This document shows positions 1-7,395 of a stretch of DNA of 24,363 nt, piece by piece (position 1 is the stretch's first letter; each line of letters starts with the position of its first letter). The notes below the pieces were generated by a model. The model ran no database searches and was not told where the DNA came from. It saw only the letters and a program-made list of their open reading frames with translations. This DNA comes from an uncultured Eubacteriales bacterium (GTDB lineage Bacteria; Bacillota; Clostridia; Oscillospirales; Oscillospiraceae): NCBI GenBank assembly GCA_900549475.1, contig UROF01000035.1, forward strand, positions 1 to 24,363, given 5' to 3'. Made by a program: the position numbers and the translations under genes.

Positions 1-42
1 ACTTTGTCGGGGAAATCCCGGAGATTGCAGCGTAAATAGTTT

Positions 43-80
43 GCCCCATCTCTCAACCATTGAGGGATGGGGCTTTTATG
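43..80 (+). terminator. Rho-independent terminator of an upstream plus-strand gene
   Basis: A 14-bp stem (43-56 with 60-73, one G-T wobble, CCA loop) is followed by TTTTATGTT. The U-tract is on the plus strand, so it should end a gene lying left of the window. The rest of 77-175 shows no gene. Only a weak GTGCAA/TTGCAC pair flanks the end of the nitrilase gene. Confidence 0.8.
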
Positions 81-175
81 TTGCCGCATCGGTGGCCAGC
101 GTTCAGTTTTAAGTGGCTTAGATTCGTTCAGAGATGGGGGTGCAATGAATTTTCACTTTATTCGTAAGCGTTGCA

Positions 176-1096
176 CTATTGATCGTTGATTTTCAGCTCC
201 AGTATATCCGGGCGCGCATAATGTCCGACCACGTCATGCTCCATTTTGCAGGCGGCAGGCAAACTCATGTCGAGCTCTGCATAGATGATGGTTTCTTTAT
301 CCCAGACCGGTTCTGTCAGATAATGCCCATACGGGTCAATAATACAGCTTCCTCCCCGGCAGACAAATTCCGGCAAGCGCGAGATCGCATCGATTTCATG
401 CAAGTCTGAAGGATATGAGCTGCGTCTGATAATCATATCGGCGTTCACAAAGTAGCATTTGCCTTCGATGGCGATGTGCTGGATGGTCGCCTGCCACTCT
501 GGATTGTCATTGGTATTGGGGGAAATGTAAATGGTGATGCCTTTTTGATAAAGAGCCACACGAGCAAGCGGCATATAACTCTCCCAACAAATCAGACTGC
601 CGATCGGCCCCCACGGCGTCGTTGTAACAGGGAAGAATCCCTTATCAGCATCCCCCCACACAACACGTTCGGAGCCTGTCGGCTTTAATTTTCTATGTAC
701 CTTGTACGATCCATCCGGCTCAAAAACGACATTGCTATTGTAAAGCGTTCCATTCACGGCATCCCGTTCGGAAAAGCCAAGGCTGATATAAGCTCCCGTT
801 TCCTGGGCCGCCTTTGCAAGCTGCTGAAACTCTGTTTCTCCGGCAACGACAGAGGCATCGTAATAGCGTTTCCAGTCTTTCCGTCCATCCTCGCTTCGTT
901 TCCCGATGCAGAAGCCGAAATTCATCCCGACAGGGTATCCGGGAATAAAAAGTTCCGGAAAGACGATGAGGTCCGGTTTTTGTGCGGCAGCCTCGGCGAT
1001 CCATTGAAGCACCTTTTTCAGAGATGCGCTCTTATCAAACATGACAGGTTCTGCCTGCACCAATGCGATTTTACAACTGTTTTCTATGTCTTTCAT
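176..1096 (-). CDS. Nitrilase (carbon-nitrogen hydrolase superfamily)
   Basis: This 306-residue protein belongs to the nitrilase branch of the carbon-nitrogen hydrolases, cytoplasmic enzymes that convert nitriles to carboxylic acids and ammonia or, in relatives, hydrolyse amides or hydrate cyanide. The catalytic Glu-Lys-Cys triad is visible: E48 in FPELFIPGYP, K136 in HRKLKPT and C170 in LICWESYMPL. The CWESYMPL form is typical of true nitrilases rather than amidases. Length is normal for the family. An AGGAAGG Shine-Dalgarno lies about 14 bases before the ATG. It is the last gene of a minus-strand run after the ACT-domain gene, with a 49-bp gap. The natural substrate cannot be read from the sequence. 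Confidence 0.9.
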   Translation of the reverse strand: MKDIENSCKIALVQAEPVMFDKSASLKKVLQWIAEAAAQKPDLIVFPELFIPGYPVGMNFGFCIGKRSEDGRKDWKRYYDASVVAGETEFQQLAKAAQETGAYISLGFSERDAVNGTLYNSNVVFEPDGSYKVHRKLKPTGSERVVWGDADKGFFPVTTTPWGPIGSLICWESYMPLARVALYQKGITIYISPNTNDNPEWQATIQHIAIEGKCYFVNADMIIRRSSYPSDLHEIDAISRLPEFVCRGGSCIIDPYGHYLTEPVWDKETIIYAELDMSLPAACKMEHDVVGHYARPDILELKINDQ

Positions 1097-1145
1097 GGCG
1101 GTAGATTTATCCTTCCTGAAAATTTCGATTCACCGCGCTGTGCGG

Positions 1146-1513
1146 TCACTCTATTATTTTGTATCCAGCGGCTTCAAGCGCTTGTATCGCTTTCTCGTAA
1201 TTCTCCTTTTTGACCAGAAGATAGTCCGTATTGTAAGTAGATACTGCAAAAATCGGGATGTTATGATCTGCTAAGATCGCTGCGATTTTAGACAGTATCC
1301 CAATCAACGAAAACTCCAAAACGCCTTGAATCCGAAGCGCTTTCCAGCCATCATCACGCCGAATGACATTTGGCGGAACTTCGCTTGTGAGGCAAACAAG
1401 AGATTTTTCTTCGTCCGTTTTCCCGATAAAGCTATACTCGGAATCTAAATTTACAAAGGAATAATCTTCTACCTGACATACTGAAAATTCCTGATGGATT
1501 TTTTTATTTCCAT
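1146..1513 (-). CDS. ACT-domain protein with an apparent -1 frameshift just after the start codon
   Basis: The frame carrying FSVCQVEDYS, SFIGKTDEEKSLVC, RDDGWKALRIQGVLEFSLIG and FAVSTYNTDYLLVKKENY matches small Firmicutes proteins of about 120 residues with an ACT amino-acid-binding domain. Those proteins normally begin MEhK.I...FSVCKVxDYS. The best start here is ATG at 1513, with AAAGGAGG seven bases upstream (1521-1528). From it the reading is M-E-I-K-K and then runs out of frame to a stop ten codons later. The body of the protein is in the -1 frame. The switch point is a run of seven A residues (1499-1505). One more A would restore M-E-I-K-K-I-H-Q-E-F and a 122-residue protein. The only in-frame ATGs lie further upstream (for example about 1560) and lack a ribosome site. 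The cause may be a real mutation, transcriptional slippage or a homopolymer read error. Confidence 0.75.
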
Positions 1514-1632
1514 CGTAGTGCCTCCTTTCATTTGTCACTGTCTCCATTATACGATAGTTGCTCATCTTAGAGAAGCAGGAATTTATCCGGCGCGGTGGAG
1601 TAAGGACGGTGTACATGGCTTTTGGGCCGCCG

Positions 1633-2964
1633 TCACGGGCCTGTGATTGCCTTGCGGTAAATGACAAGGGAAATGATCGCAGTAATCACTTCCGTGATCC
1701 AAAACGCATTCCAGACGCCAACCGCTCCGAGAAACCTGCTGAGTAAAAACGCAGCCGGGATGATTACCACTACATACCGGCAAAGAGAAATCAGTAAGGA
1801 GGGCGTGCCTTTCCCCAGCCCCTCCAATGCGCCGGAAGAAGTAACAGAAACCGCCGAGACGATAAATCCGGCCCCGATGATGCGCAAGGCAGTTTCCCCG
1901 GCCTGGATCGTCGCTTCCGTGTGGGTAAACAGCCCTATCAGCTGGCCAGGGATCAGCAGACATATCGCGGTTCCAAGCACCATAATGATACCGCTCATGC
2001 ACAAAACAATCTGATAAATCTGGCTGACTCGTTTGTGCTCCCCTGCACCGTAGTTATAGCCGATCAGGGGGCGCATCCCCTGCACAATGCCATTCGCCGG
2101 AAGATAGATGAAGGTCTGCAATTTGTAATAGATCCCCAAAACCAGAATATACACTTCGGAATAGGCAGCTAAAATCGCATTGAGCGCCGAAATCAAAAGA
2201 GACGGAAGTGCAAGATTCAGGGTTGCGGGAATGCCGATAGAATACAGCTTGATGACCATCTTTTTGCTGGGCAAAATGTACTGCCTGCGGATATGCACGC
2301 GAATTGGCCGCACAAGATAGACTACAAGGTAAATCGCCAGTGTCAGAGCCTGTCCGATGCCGGTTGCCAGTGCAGCGCCTTCGATTCCCATTTCCGGGAA
2401 TGGGCCATAGCCAAAAATCAGAACGGGATCTAAGACAATGTTTGTGATGCACCCGCACATCAGGCTTATCATGGTCGTTTTCATGTTTCCTACTGCCTGG
2501 AACAATTTCTCAAACGCCATGCTGACGGTAACAATGAGTGTAAAGGCGAACGCAACGACAGAATAGCGGAGGCCAAGTTCAATGACCGCTTCGGATAAAG
2601 TGAACATCCGCAGGAAAACCGGCATGATCGTAATACAGCAGACTGTCATAACAATGCCATGAATCACGGCAAGCACAAGTCCCTGCGTGGCTGCCTGATC
2701 CGCTTTTCTGTGATCCCCCGCGCCCAGATAGAAGGCGATCACTGCATTGATCCCAACGCCAAATCCAATTCCGGCAGCATTGATAAAATTTTGAACCGGG
2801 TAAACCAACGATAATGCCGTCATAGCCTCCTCGCTGATCTGCGCGACGAAAAAACTGTCCACAATGTTGTAGAGGGAATTGACCAGCATGGATAACACCA
2901 TAGGCAGGGACATGGATAAAATCAGCGGTAATACCGGCTTCTCTTTCATAAAAGTATCGTTCAT
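1633..2964 (-). CDS. MATE-family multidrug efflux transporter (second of pair)
   Basis: This polytopic inner-membrane antiporter has 443 residues from the start chosen here, normal for a MATE protein, and exports cationic drugs or metabolites using Na+ or H+. Both repeat halves carry the family motif: NSLYNIVDSFFVAQ in the first half and GIVQGMRPLIGYNYGAGEHKR in the second. Hydrophobic segments run the whole length, as expected for twelve helices. Three start codons are possible (2985, 2967, 2964). GGAGG at 2972-2976 sits seven bases before ATG 2964, which is preferred. It begins 22 bp after the preceding MATE gene, so the two are probably co-transcribed. The two pumps are clearly different in sequence. 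They may form a functional pair, but that is inference. Confidence 0.9.
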   Translation of the reverse strand: MNDTFMKEKPVLPLILSMSLPMVLSMLVNSLYNIVDSFFVAQISEEAMTALSLVYPVQNFINAAGIGFGVGINAVIAFYLGAGDHRKADQAATQGLVLAVIHGIVMTVCCITIMPVFLRMFTLSEAVIELGLRYSVVAFAFTLIVTVSMAFEKLFQAVGNMKTTMISLMCGCITNIVLDPVLIFGYGPFPEMGIEGAALATGIGQALTLAIYLVVYLVRPIRVHIRRQYILPSKKMVIKLYSIGIPATLNLALPSLLISALNAILAAYSEVYILVLGIYYKLQTFIYLPANGIVQGMRPLIGYNYGAGEHKRVSQIYQIVLCMSGIIMVLGTAICLLIPGQLIGLFTHTEATIQAGETALRIIGAGFIVSAVSVTSSGALEGLGKGTPSLLISLCRYVVVIIPAAFLLSRFLGAVGVWNAFWITEVITAIISLVIYRKAITGP

Positions 2965-2986
2965 CATTTTTCCTCCCTGGAACACA

Positions 2987-4327
2987 TCATGAGATCGTTT
3001 TATGGCGATACCATGCCATCATCACAAGAGCAACGAGCAAAGTGGCGGTTTCCGCAACAGGAAATGCAAGCCAGATCCCGTTCAGATGGAACAATTTGTC
3101 CAGACACCATAGGGCGGGAACAAGGAAAAGCATCTGCCTGCATAATTGAATTGCCATGCTGGAACCAACCTTTTCCGTAGCCTGAAAATAGGTGGAAATC
3201 ATCGTGGAGAGGCCGCAAAACAGATAGCTTGCCGCCATAATCCGCATAGCGGATATTCCAAAGGAGCGCATGGCTTCCGATGCCGTAAACAATCCCAAAA
3301 TCTGCGCCGGAAAAAGGATGACAGCCAACGTTCCCAGTATCATCATACCGGTGACCAAAGCAATTCCGTATCGGAAAGCGGAATGCAGCCGTTCGCTGTT
3401 CCCTGCACCGTAGTTAAACCGCATGACTGGCAGGCAACCCTGGATCAAGCCATTTACCGTCATAACAATCAACTGCTGCACCTTAAAATATGCACCGAAG
3501 AATGCAATCGCCGTATCAGAATACGCCACCAGAAACAGATTGACGAAGGTCACCATAAACGAACTGAGGGCGTTCATAATAAAAGATGGCAGGCCAAAGG
3601 CAAAAATACGGCGGATCATCTGTTTCTGCAAGTGAAAGCCTTTGATTTTTATCTGCACTTTTTGCTTTTTGCCCAGCAGCAAAGCAAACGCCAAAATCAT
3701 GGATAATGAATAGCCCGCAACAGTAGCCACTGCAGCACCGCGGATTCCCATAGCCGGAAAAATACCAATACCAAAAATCAGGATAGGGTCGAATACAAAA
3801 TTAACGACCACGCCCGCAATCTGGAACCACATAGGAGCAACCATATTCCCGGTGGCCTGTATCATCTTCTGGATTGCGATATGCACCATATTGGGAATTT
3901 GCATGAACGAACACACGCTCATATAGGCAATGCTCAACTGATAGATTTCTTCATTACTGGTAAACGCCCGAAAATAGGGCTTCATAATCAGTAATGCCAG
4001 AAGATTGAGCAAAGCACCAATTCCAAAGGCCAGCAACAATCCATGTGTGACGGTTGTATTTGCCTCATCCTGCTTTTTCTGTCCAAGATACCCTGCAATC
4101 AGTACATTCATACCGACGCCGATCCAGATAGACGCCGCATTCATAAGTGTTGTAATGGGAAACGACAGAGAAACAGCCGTTAGTGCATTCTCACTCAACT
4201 GCGCCACAAACGCGCTGTCTATCAGATTATAGGAATATTGCAGGAACATGGAAATCAGCGGTGGTATCGACATTTGCCAAATGAGCTTTCCAACAGGGGC
4301 AACCGCCATTTTATTGTTGGTCTGCAT
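2987..4327 (-). CDS. MATE-family multidrug efflux transporter (first of pair)
   Basis: This 446-residue MATE protein starts at ATG 4327, with GGAGGGAAAGT immediately upstream. The reading frame is open about 84 codons further upstream, but that part is hydrophilic and lacks family motifs. Family signatures are SYNLIDSAFVAQLSENALTA near the N-terminus and GLIQGCLPVMRFNYGAGNSER at the start of the second half. It lies 58 bp downstream of the nitroreductase gene, with a hairpin between them, and 22 bp upstream of the second MATE gene. The layout suggests one transcript from the promoter near 5042-5070. Substrate specificity cannot be predicted. Confidence 0.9.
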   Translation of the reverse strand: MQTNNKMAVAPVGKLIWQMSIPPLISMFLQYSYNLIDSAFVAQLSENALTAVSLSFPITTLMNAASIWIGVGMNVLIAGYLGQKKQDEANTTVTHGLLLAFGIGALLNLLALLIMKPYFRAFTSNEEIYQLSIAYMSVCSFMQIPNMVHIAIQKMIQATGNMVAPMWFQIAGVVVNFVFDPILIFGIGIFPAMGIRGAAVATVAGYSLSMILAFALLLGKKQKVQIKIKGFHLQKQMIRRIFAFGLPSFIMNALSSFMVTFVNLFLVAYSDTAIAFFGAYFKVQQLIVMTVNGLIQGCLPVMRFNYGAGNSERLHSAFRYGIALVTGMMILGTLAVILFPAQILGLFTASEAMRSFGISAMRIMAASYLFCGLSTMISTYFQATEKVGSSMAIQLCRQMLFLVPALWCLDKLFHLNGIWLAFPVAETATLLVALVMMAWYRHKTIS

Positions 4328-4352
4328 ACTTTCCCTCCTCTCCACAAAGTAT

Positions 4353-4374
4353 CCGGCGCAAAAAATTGCGCCGG
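4353..4374. repeat. Perfect intercistronic hairpin between nitroreductase and MATE genes
   Basis: CCGGCGCAA and TTGCGCCGG pair perfectly around an AAAA loop. There is no U-tract after the stem on either strand. It may be an RNA-processing or mRNA-stability element rather than a terminator. Confidence 0.55.
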
Positions 4375-4385
4375 ACAGCAGGACA

Positions 4386-4907
4386 TTAAATTCGAACAAT
4401 ATAGTTTTGTTTGCGTGCTGCGGGTTGACCGGCTTCCTGGGCTGGATAACCCAATGCAATCGCCCCGACGCCGCGCAAGGTTTCCGGCAGTTTCCACTCC
4501 CGCAGGAGAGCCTTGCCTTTTTCACTGTCAAAAATCTCACGTTCCCGATGTGCCCATACAGTTCCCAGCCCAAGGGCATGGGCGGCGAGCATCATGTTTT
4601 CGAGGACGCAGCTTCCATCCTCTACAAAGGTGTTTGCGGAGCCATCTGCCAGAACCAAAATCACGACAGGCGCGCCATAATAAGGGTCTGTATTGTTCCC
4701 CATCACTTCTGCGTTTAACTTGGCAATTTCCTGCCGGTATTTAGGGTCTGTAATGGCGATAATGGTGGGGGATTGACGCCCGCCGCCGGTAGGGGCGTAA
4801 GTCCCCGCTTCCAGTACAGCGTTCAGAGCCTCAGCAGGTACAGGTTTCGCTTGATAGGCCCGTACGCTGCGGCGCGTCTTGATCAGAGATAAGAAATTGT
4901 TTTCCAT
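4386..4907 (-). CDS. Nitroreductase-family flavoprotein
   Basis: This 173-residue FMN-dependent oxidoreductase of the NfsB/FRase-like fold probably uses NAD(P)H to reduce nitroaromatics or quinones in the cytosol. The FMN-phosphate motif TRRSVRAY is at the N-terminus, and the family-typical APTGGGRQSP and HALGLGTVWAHRE segments follow. The short length fits the compact Clostridia subgroup. Start 4907 is chosen because GGAGG, located inside an upstream in-frame ATG codon context (4925), is nine to ten bases before it. It is the first gene after a consensus promoter and a leader with a terminator hairpin. The efflux genes follow it, suggesting a drug- or redox-responsive operon. Confidence 0.88.
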   Translation of the reverse strand: MENNFLSLIKTRRSVRAYQAKPVPAEALNAVLEAGTYAPTGGGRQSPTIIAITDPKYRQEIAKLNAEVMGNNTDPYYGAPVVILVLADGSANTFVEDGSCVLENMMLAAHALGLGTVWAHREREIFDSEKGKALLREWKLPETLRGVGAIALGYPAQEAGQPAARKQNYIVRI

Positions 4908-4953
4908 ACAAGTACTATCCTCCATTCTGTCAACGCTTCCGAGATATGGGCAA

Positions 4954-4993
4954 CAAAGAAAGCCACACGGCTATCACAAGATAGCTGTGTGGC
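4954..4993 (-). terminator. Leader terminator hairpin (possible attenuator) before the nitroreductase-efflux operon
   Basis: A 14-bp stem with one G-T wobble (4962-4975 with 4980-4993, four-base loop) is followed on the minus strand by TTTCTTTGTTG. It lies between the promoter at 5042-5070 and the first gene at 4907, inside a leader of about 130 nt. A terminator placed here should limit transcription unless it is bypassed. No alternative antiterminator stem is obvious, so the mechanism is open. Confidence 0.65.
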
Positions 4994-5041
4994 AAAAAGA
5001 TGACCGAATCCGGAAAAGTCCACTCAAATTTTACGACTATC

Positions 5042-5070
5042 ATTATAGCGAACCTTCCGGAGACTGTCAA
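5042..5070 (-). promoter_or_regulatory. Consensus sigma-A promoter of the nitroreductase-efflux operon
   Basis: On the minus strand TTGACA (5065-5070) and TATAAT (5042-5047) are separated by exactly 17 bases. Both hexamers match the consensus perfectly. The predicted start near 5035 gives a leader of about 130 nt before the ATG at 4907. Confidence 0.85.
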
Positions 5071-5120
5071 GCGTCAATCTTCTTGAGTTTTCGCTGCCTT
5101 ATCCACGAAACTCTAAATCT

Positions 5121-5141
5121 GTTGTGTTGAATATACACAAC
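5121..5141. promoter_or_regulatory. Operator-like inverted repeat upstream of the promoter
   Basis: GTTGTGT and ACACAAC are perfect inverted 7-mers separated by 7 bases, about 50 bases upstream of the -35 box. This could be a binding site for a dimeric regulator. No regulator gene lies next to it, so the role is speculative. Confidence 0.35.
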
Positions 5142-5267
5142 TTTCATATCTATTTTTTATTGCAGTTTACGGAAACTCAAGTCAATCATCGCGTAAGGAA
5201 AGATAGAAAATATAGAATTACGTTATGTTGCTCTTTGATTTTGACTTTTATTGAATTCGTCACTTGA

Positions 5268-5738
5268 CATTGTGGCAAAGAGGGGCCAATAGCATAGAAA
5301 ACGGATGCCAACACCGGCGAGGAGACCGTCATTTGGACTTCCTATCCTTTCGCGGATGTCCCCAGGTATTGCACCTCCAGCAAAAAATCCTTTTGTGCTT
5401 TGGTGGAAGTAAGTGGAGAGAAGCGTGTCAAGTACAAGCGGCTGATGAATATGCAGATATCGGAGACCGCCATCACCAGGAGTGACTTCGCCAAGCTGAA
5501 AGAGGATCTGCAGTTTTTGGACAATGCCCTGAAAACGGTGCTGGCTGTGTACAGGGACTATTTCCAAGAGCGGTTCGTGGTGGGGCTGTCTATTCGCAAG
5601 TACGCTGAGGCCCATCAGCTCAACTGGGGTAGCGTGGACTACCTGCAAAAAAAGTTTTTCTCTGCCCTGGCTCGTCTGTTGAAAGAGCGGGACGAAGCAG
5701 AGGGCAGGTACCGACTGCGGAAACCGGCGCAAAACTGA
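5268..5738 (+). pseudogene. Decayed sigma-factor-like / HTH gene, remnant of the mobile element
   Basis: The C-terminal frame (TTG start possible at 5400, ATG at 5447) encodes a helical protein with a region resembling a sigma region-4 or HTH domain: VGLSIRKYAEAHQLNWGSVDYLQKKFFSALARLL. Reading the same frame upstream gives coding-like sequence (TDANTGEETVIWTSYPFADVPR) back to an amber codon at 5295. Before that is more plausible sequence (CGKEGPIA) up to a TGA at 5265. The amber may replace a Trp codon. The gene is therefore interpreted as truncated at its 5' end and carrying a nonsense mutation. It sits exactly where the A+T-rich efflux block meets the G+C-rich mobile element. Its original function is not recognised with certainty. 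Confidence 0.6.
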
Positions 5739-5754
5739 ATCGACCCAACACTGA

Positions 5755-5795
5755 GCGGAGTGTCTGCTGACAAAGCAGGCGCTCCGCTTTTCTGT
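5755..5795 (+). terminator. Rho-independent terminator after the sigma-like remnant
   Basis: A 13-bp stem (5755-5767 with 5775-5787, two G-T wobbles) with loop TGACAAA is followed by TTTTCTGT. The stretch 5796-5992 after it has no gene. It contains a weak promoter-like pair, TTGTCA and TATACA near 5942-5972. Confidence 0.85.
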
Positions 5796-6006
5796 CAAAT
5801 ATATGTCACACAGTAAGTGTCCTCGGAAAAGAAGTAGAGGGGAAGTTGGAGGTATGAGATTCCAGAGGCTCTGCTCATCGGCAAGACCACTAAATCAAGG
5901 GGTTTTGTTTTAGTCATATCTCCGAATTTTATTCTCGGGGGTTGTCAAAACGGCTCGATCTTCCCCTATACAAATGGGAGAAAATTTTGAATAGGAGGTC
6001 GTTATT

Positions 6007-6216
6007 GTGAAGGAATCCAGTTACAAAAGCTACGATGACCTGCCGCTGTTTCTCAATGCGGACACAGTGGCAAAGGTGCTGGGAATATCCATCTCCAGCG
6101 CATACGAACTGATGCACGAGCCGGGCTTCCCGGTGCTGCGCATCGGCAACAGGATGGCAGTGCCCAAAGAGCAGTTCATCCAGTGGGTGAACGAGCACAC
6201 AGGAGGTGGCACATGA
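6007..6216 (+). CDS. Excisionase-like helix-turn-helix protein
   Basis: This 69-residue protein fits the HTH_17/excisionase-type small DNA-binding family. It has the pattern LNADTVAKVLGISISSAYELMHEPGFPVLRIGNRMAVPKEQFIQWV: a helix-turn-helix followed by a wing and a final helix. Such proteins bend att DNA or regulate mobile-element genes. It starts at GTG 6007, with AGGAGG eight bases upstream (5993-5998). The stop TGA overlaps the next gene's ATG (ATGA), indicating translational coupling to the winged-helix protein. It is far from the integrases of the same element, so a purely regulatory role is also possible. Confidence 0.8.
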   Translation: MKESSYKSYDDLPLFLNADTVAKVLGISISSAYELMHEPGFPVLRIGNRMAVPKEQFIQWVNEHTGGGT

Positions 6217-6629
6217 GATACAGCAAGTACAGCGGGCGCGGAAATTTTTTCTCTCTGCCCAACGAAGTGTTTCTCCTGGGTCTAAGTGCCGGAGAGTTAT
6301 CTGTGTACAGTTTTCTGAAACGGTGTGAAAACCGAAAGACACATCAGTGCTGGCCCAGAATCAAAACCATTGGACAAGCCGTGCGGATGAGCGAGAATAC
6401 CGTCCGCAAGTACATCCGTCAGTTGGAGGAGCGAGGACTTATCACCGCAGAGCCCACAGAGGTCATCACCAAGACAGGAGAAAAGCGAAACGGAAATCTG
6501 CTGTTCACCCTCCGGCCCATCAGAGAGGTGATCGACGAACACTATGCAAGCCAGTTAGCGGAGTTGGAGCTGGCAACGGAGCGCCAGCGTGTAGCGAAAC
6601 TCCTGCGCGAGCAAGAAAACCCCGCGTGA
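6213..6629 (+). CDS. Winged helix-turn-helix protein, replication-initiator/regulator type
   Basis: This 138-residue protein has an N-terminal segment (FFSLPNEVFLLGLSAGELSVYSFLKRCENRKTHQCWP) like those of RepA-type and mobile-element helix-turn-helix proteins. A winged helix follows, with SENTVRKYIRQLEERGLI as the recognition portion. The C-terminal third is helical and rich in Glu and Arg. Start ATG 6213 overlaps the upstream stop and has GGAGG at 6202-6206. An in-frame ATG at 6183 lies inside the preceding gene and is not favoured. It probably controls or initiates replication of the excised circle or regulates the transfer genes. The sequence does not settle which. Confidence 0.75.
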   Translation: MRYSKYSGRGNFFSLPNEVFLLGLSAGELSVYSFLKRCENRKTHQCWPRIKTIGQAVRMSENTVRKYIRQLEERGLITAEPTEVITKTGEKRNGNLLFTLRPIREVIDEHYASQLAELELATERQRVAKLLREQENPA

Positions 6630-6660
6630 CCGCCTGTGAGCCGCTGTGTGCCCCGATCAC

Positions 6661-6686
6661 GGGAGGGGCAGAGTCCCTTCCCTCCC
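6661..6686. repeat. Inverted repeat downstream of the winged-HTH gene
   Basis: GGGAGGG and CCCTCCC form a 7-bp stem with a 12-base loop. It is the first of several hairpins in the 346-bp non-coding stretch 6630-6975, which otherwise holds a possible attenuator (6790-6858) and two GGGGTCAAA repeats. No open reading frame there looks coding. Confidence 0.4.
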
Positions 6687-6789
6687 AGCGGATAGAGAGC
6701 GGATTTGGGCCGCTGTTCCCCCTCTTTGGAGAGAGGACTCTCCCCATTCTGGGCTCTTTACGGGGGACGAAAGAAAAAGCAGGATAAAC

Positions 6790-6858
6790 GACGGGGTCGC
6801 AAGCGTCCCCCGTCTGGAATACATCTGCCCGCAGTGCGGGCAGTTACGGGGGCTTTTT
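6790..6858 (+). terminator. Terminator/antiterminator-like region before the mobilisation genes
   Basis: A terminator can form from CCCCCGT (6807-6813) and ACGGGGG (6846-6852) followed by CTTTTT, enclosing an inner perfect 8-bp hairpin (6825-6832 with 6836-6843). The same CCCC(C)GT strand can instead pair with GACGGGG at 6790-6796. The two structures are mutually exclusive, the arrangement used in transcription attenuation. It lies between the regulator gene and the relaxosome genes. Confidence 0.55.
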
Positions 6859-6872
6859 AGGTGACCGAAAAT

Positions 6873-6956
6873 GGGGTCAAAATCCGGCCTGTGCGATCTC
6901 TCCTGCGGTCACTATCCCGAAACACCTACTGCCACAACAAAAAAACAGGGGTCAAA
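6873..6956 (+). repeat. Paired GGGGTCAAA repeats, candidate oriT/relaxosome region
   Basis: GGGGTCAAA occurs at 6873-6881 and 6948-6956. The second copy is part of a small inverted repeat, GGGGT-CAA-ACCCC. They lie directly upstream of the relaxosome-protein gene, a usual place for an origin of transfer. No nick site can be identified. Confidence 0.3.
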
Positions 6957-6975
6957 CCCCGGAAGGGAAGATTTT

Positions 6976-7395
6976 ATGGACAAAAAAGAGAAATTCGCGC
7001 TGTATCTGACACCGGAGAAGAAAGTCATCTTAGAAAGGCGATATCGGGAGGACGGAAGCCGGAGCATGACCGCCTTCGTCGAGCGGGCGGTGGACTTTTA
7101 CCTGGACTACCTCAGCGCCAACGACGCTGGTTTGTTCCTCCCCACCTCCATCAAGTCTTACCTGGACGGGCGGCTGGGACAACTGGAGGAGCGGCTGTCC
7201 TCCCTGGCCTTCCGGCAGGCGGTGGAGCAGGACATGGTGGCCGGTATCCTCGCCGACGCCTATCAATTCAGCGACGAGGATCTCCGCCGCCGGAGATCGG
7301 AGAGCGTGCAAAATGTGAAAAAGACCAACGGCCGTGTCTCGCTGGAGCAGCGGGTACGTGGGGCTTGGGAGGAGGGCGATGAGTGGCAAGACTGA
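6976..7395 (+). CDS. Relaxosome accessory / ribbon-helix-helix-like mobilisation protein
   Basis: This 139-residue protein has an N-terminal FALYLTPEKKVILERRY...SMTAFVERAVDFYLDYL segment of the strand-helix-helix type seen in CopG/MobC-like DNA-binding partners of relaxases. A helical, charged C-terminal part follows. Start ATG 6976 has GGAAGGGAAG just upstream. Upstream in-frame codons back to 6871 overlap the hairpin region and are not favoured. Its end overlaps the relaxase start (7383) by 13 bp, so the two are coupled. By position it probably binds oriT and recruits or activates the MobP3-type relaxase. That function is inferred from the operon. Confidence 0.7.
   Translation: MDKKEKFALYLTPEKKVILERRYREDGSRSMTAFVERAVDFYLDYLSANDAGLFLPTSIKSYLDGRLGQLEERLSSLAFRQAVEQDMVAGILADAYQFSDEDLRRRRSESVQNVKKTNGRVSLEQRVRGAWEEGDEWQD

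Noticed and set aside
4883..5023. Possible leader peptide ORF (GTG start) through the nitroreductase leader hairpin
   Set aside because: The frame is open, but no ribosome site precedes the GTG and it runs out of frame into the nitroreductase gene. It is not supported as a peptide, though an attenuator role for the hairpin remains possible.
5142..5300. A left att copy for element A near the A+T/G+C boundary
   Set aside because: No match to the 36-bp tRNA-Thr core was found there or elsewhere left of 13531, so the left end of element A is undefined or outside the window.
5223..5798. Minus-strand 191-codon frame opposite the sigma-like remnant
   Set aside because: It runs through the plus-strand terminator hairpin and the opposite frame has the recognisable helical HTH-like protein.
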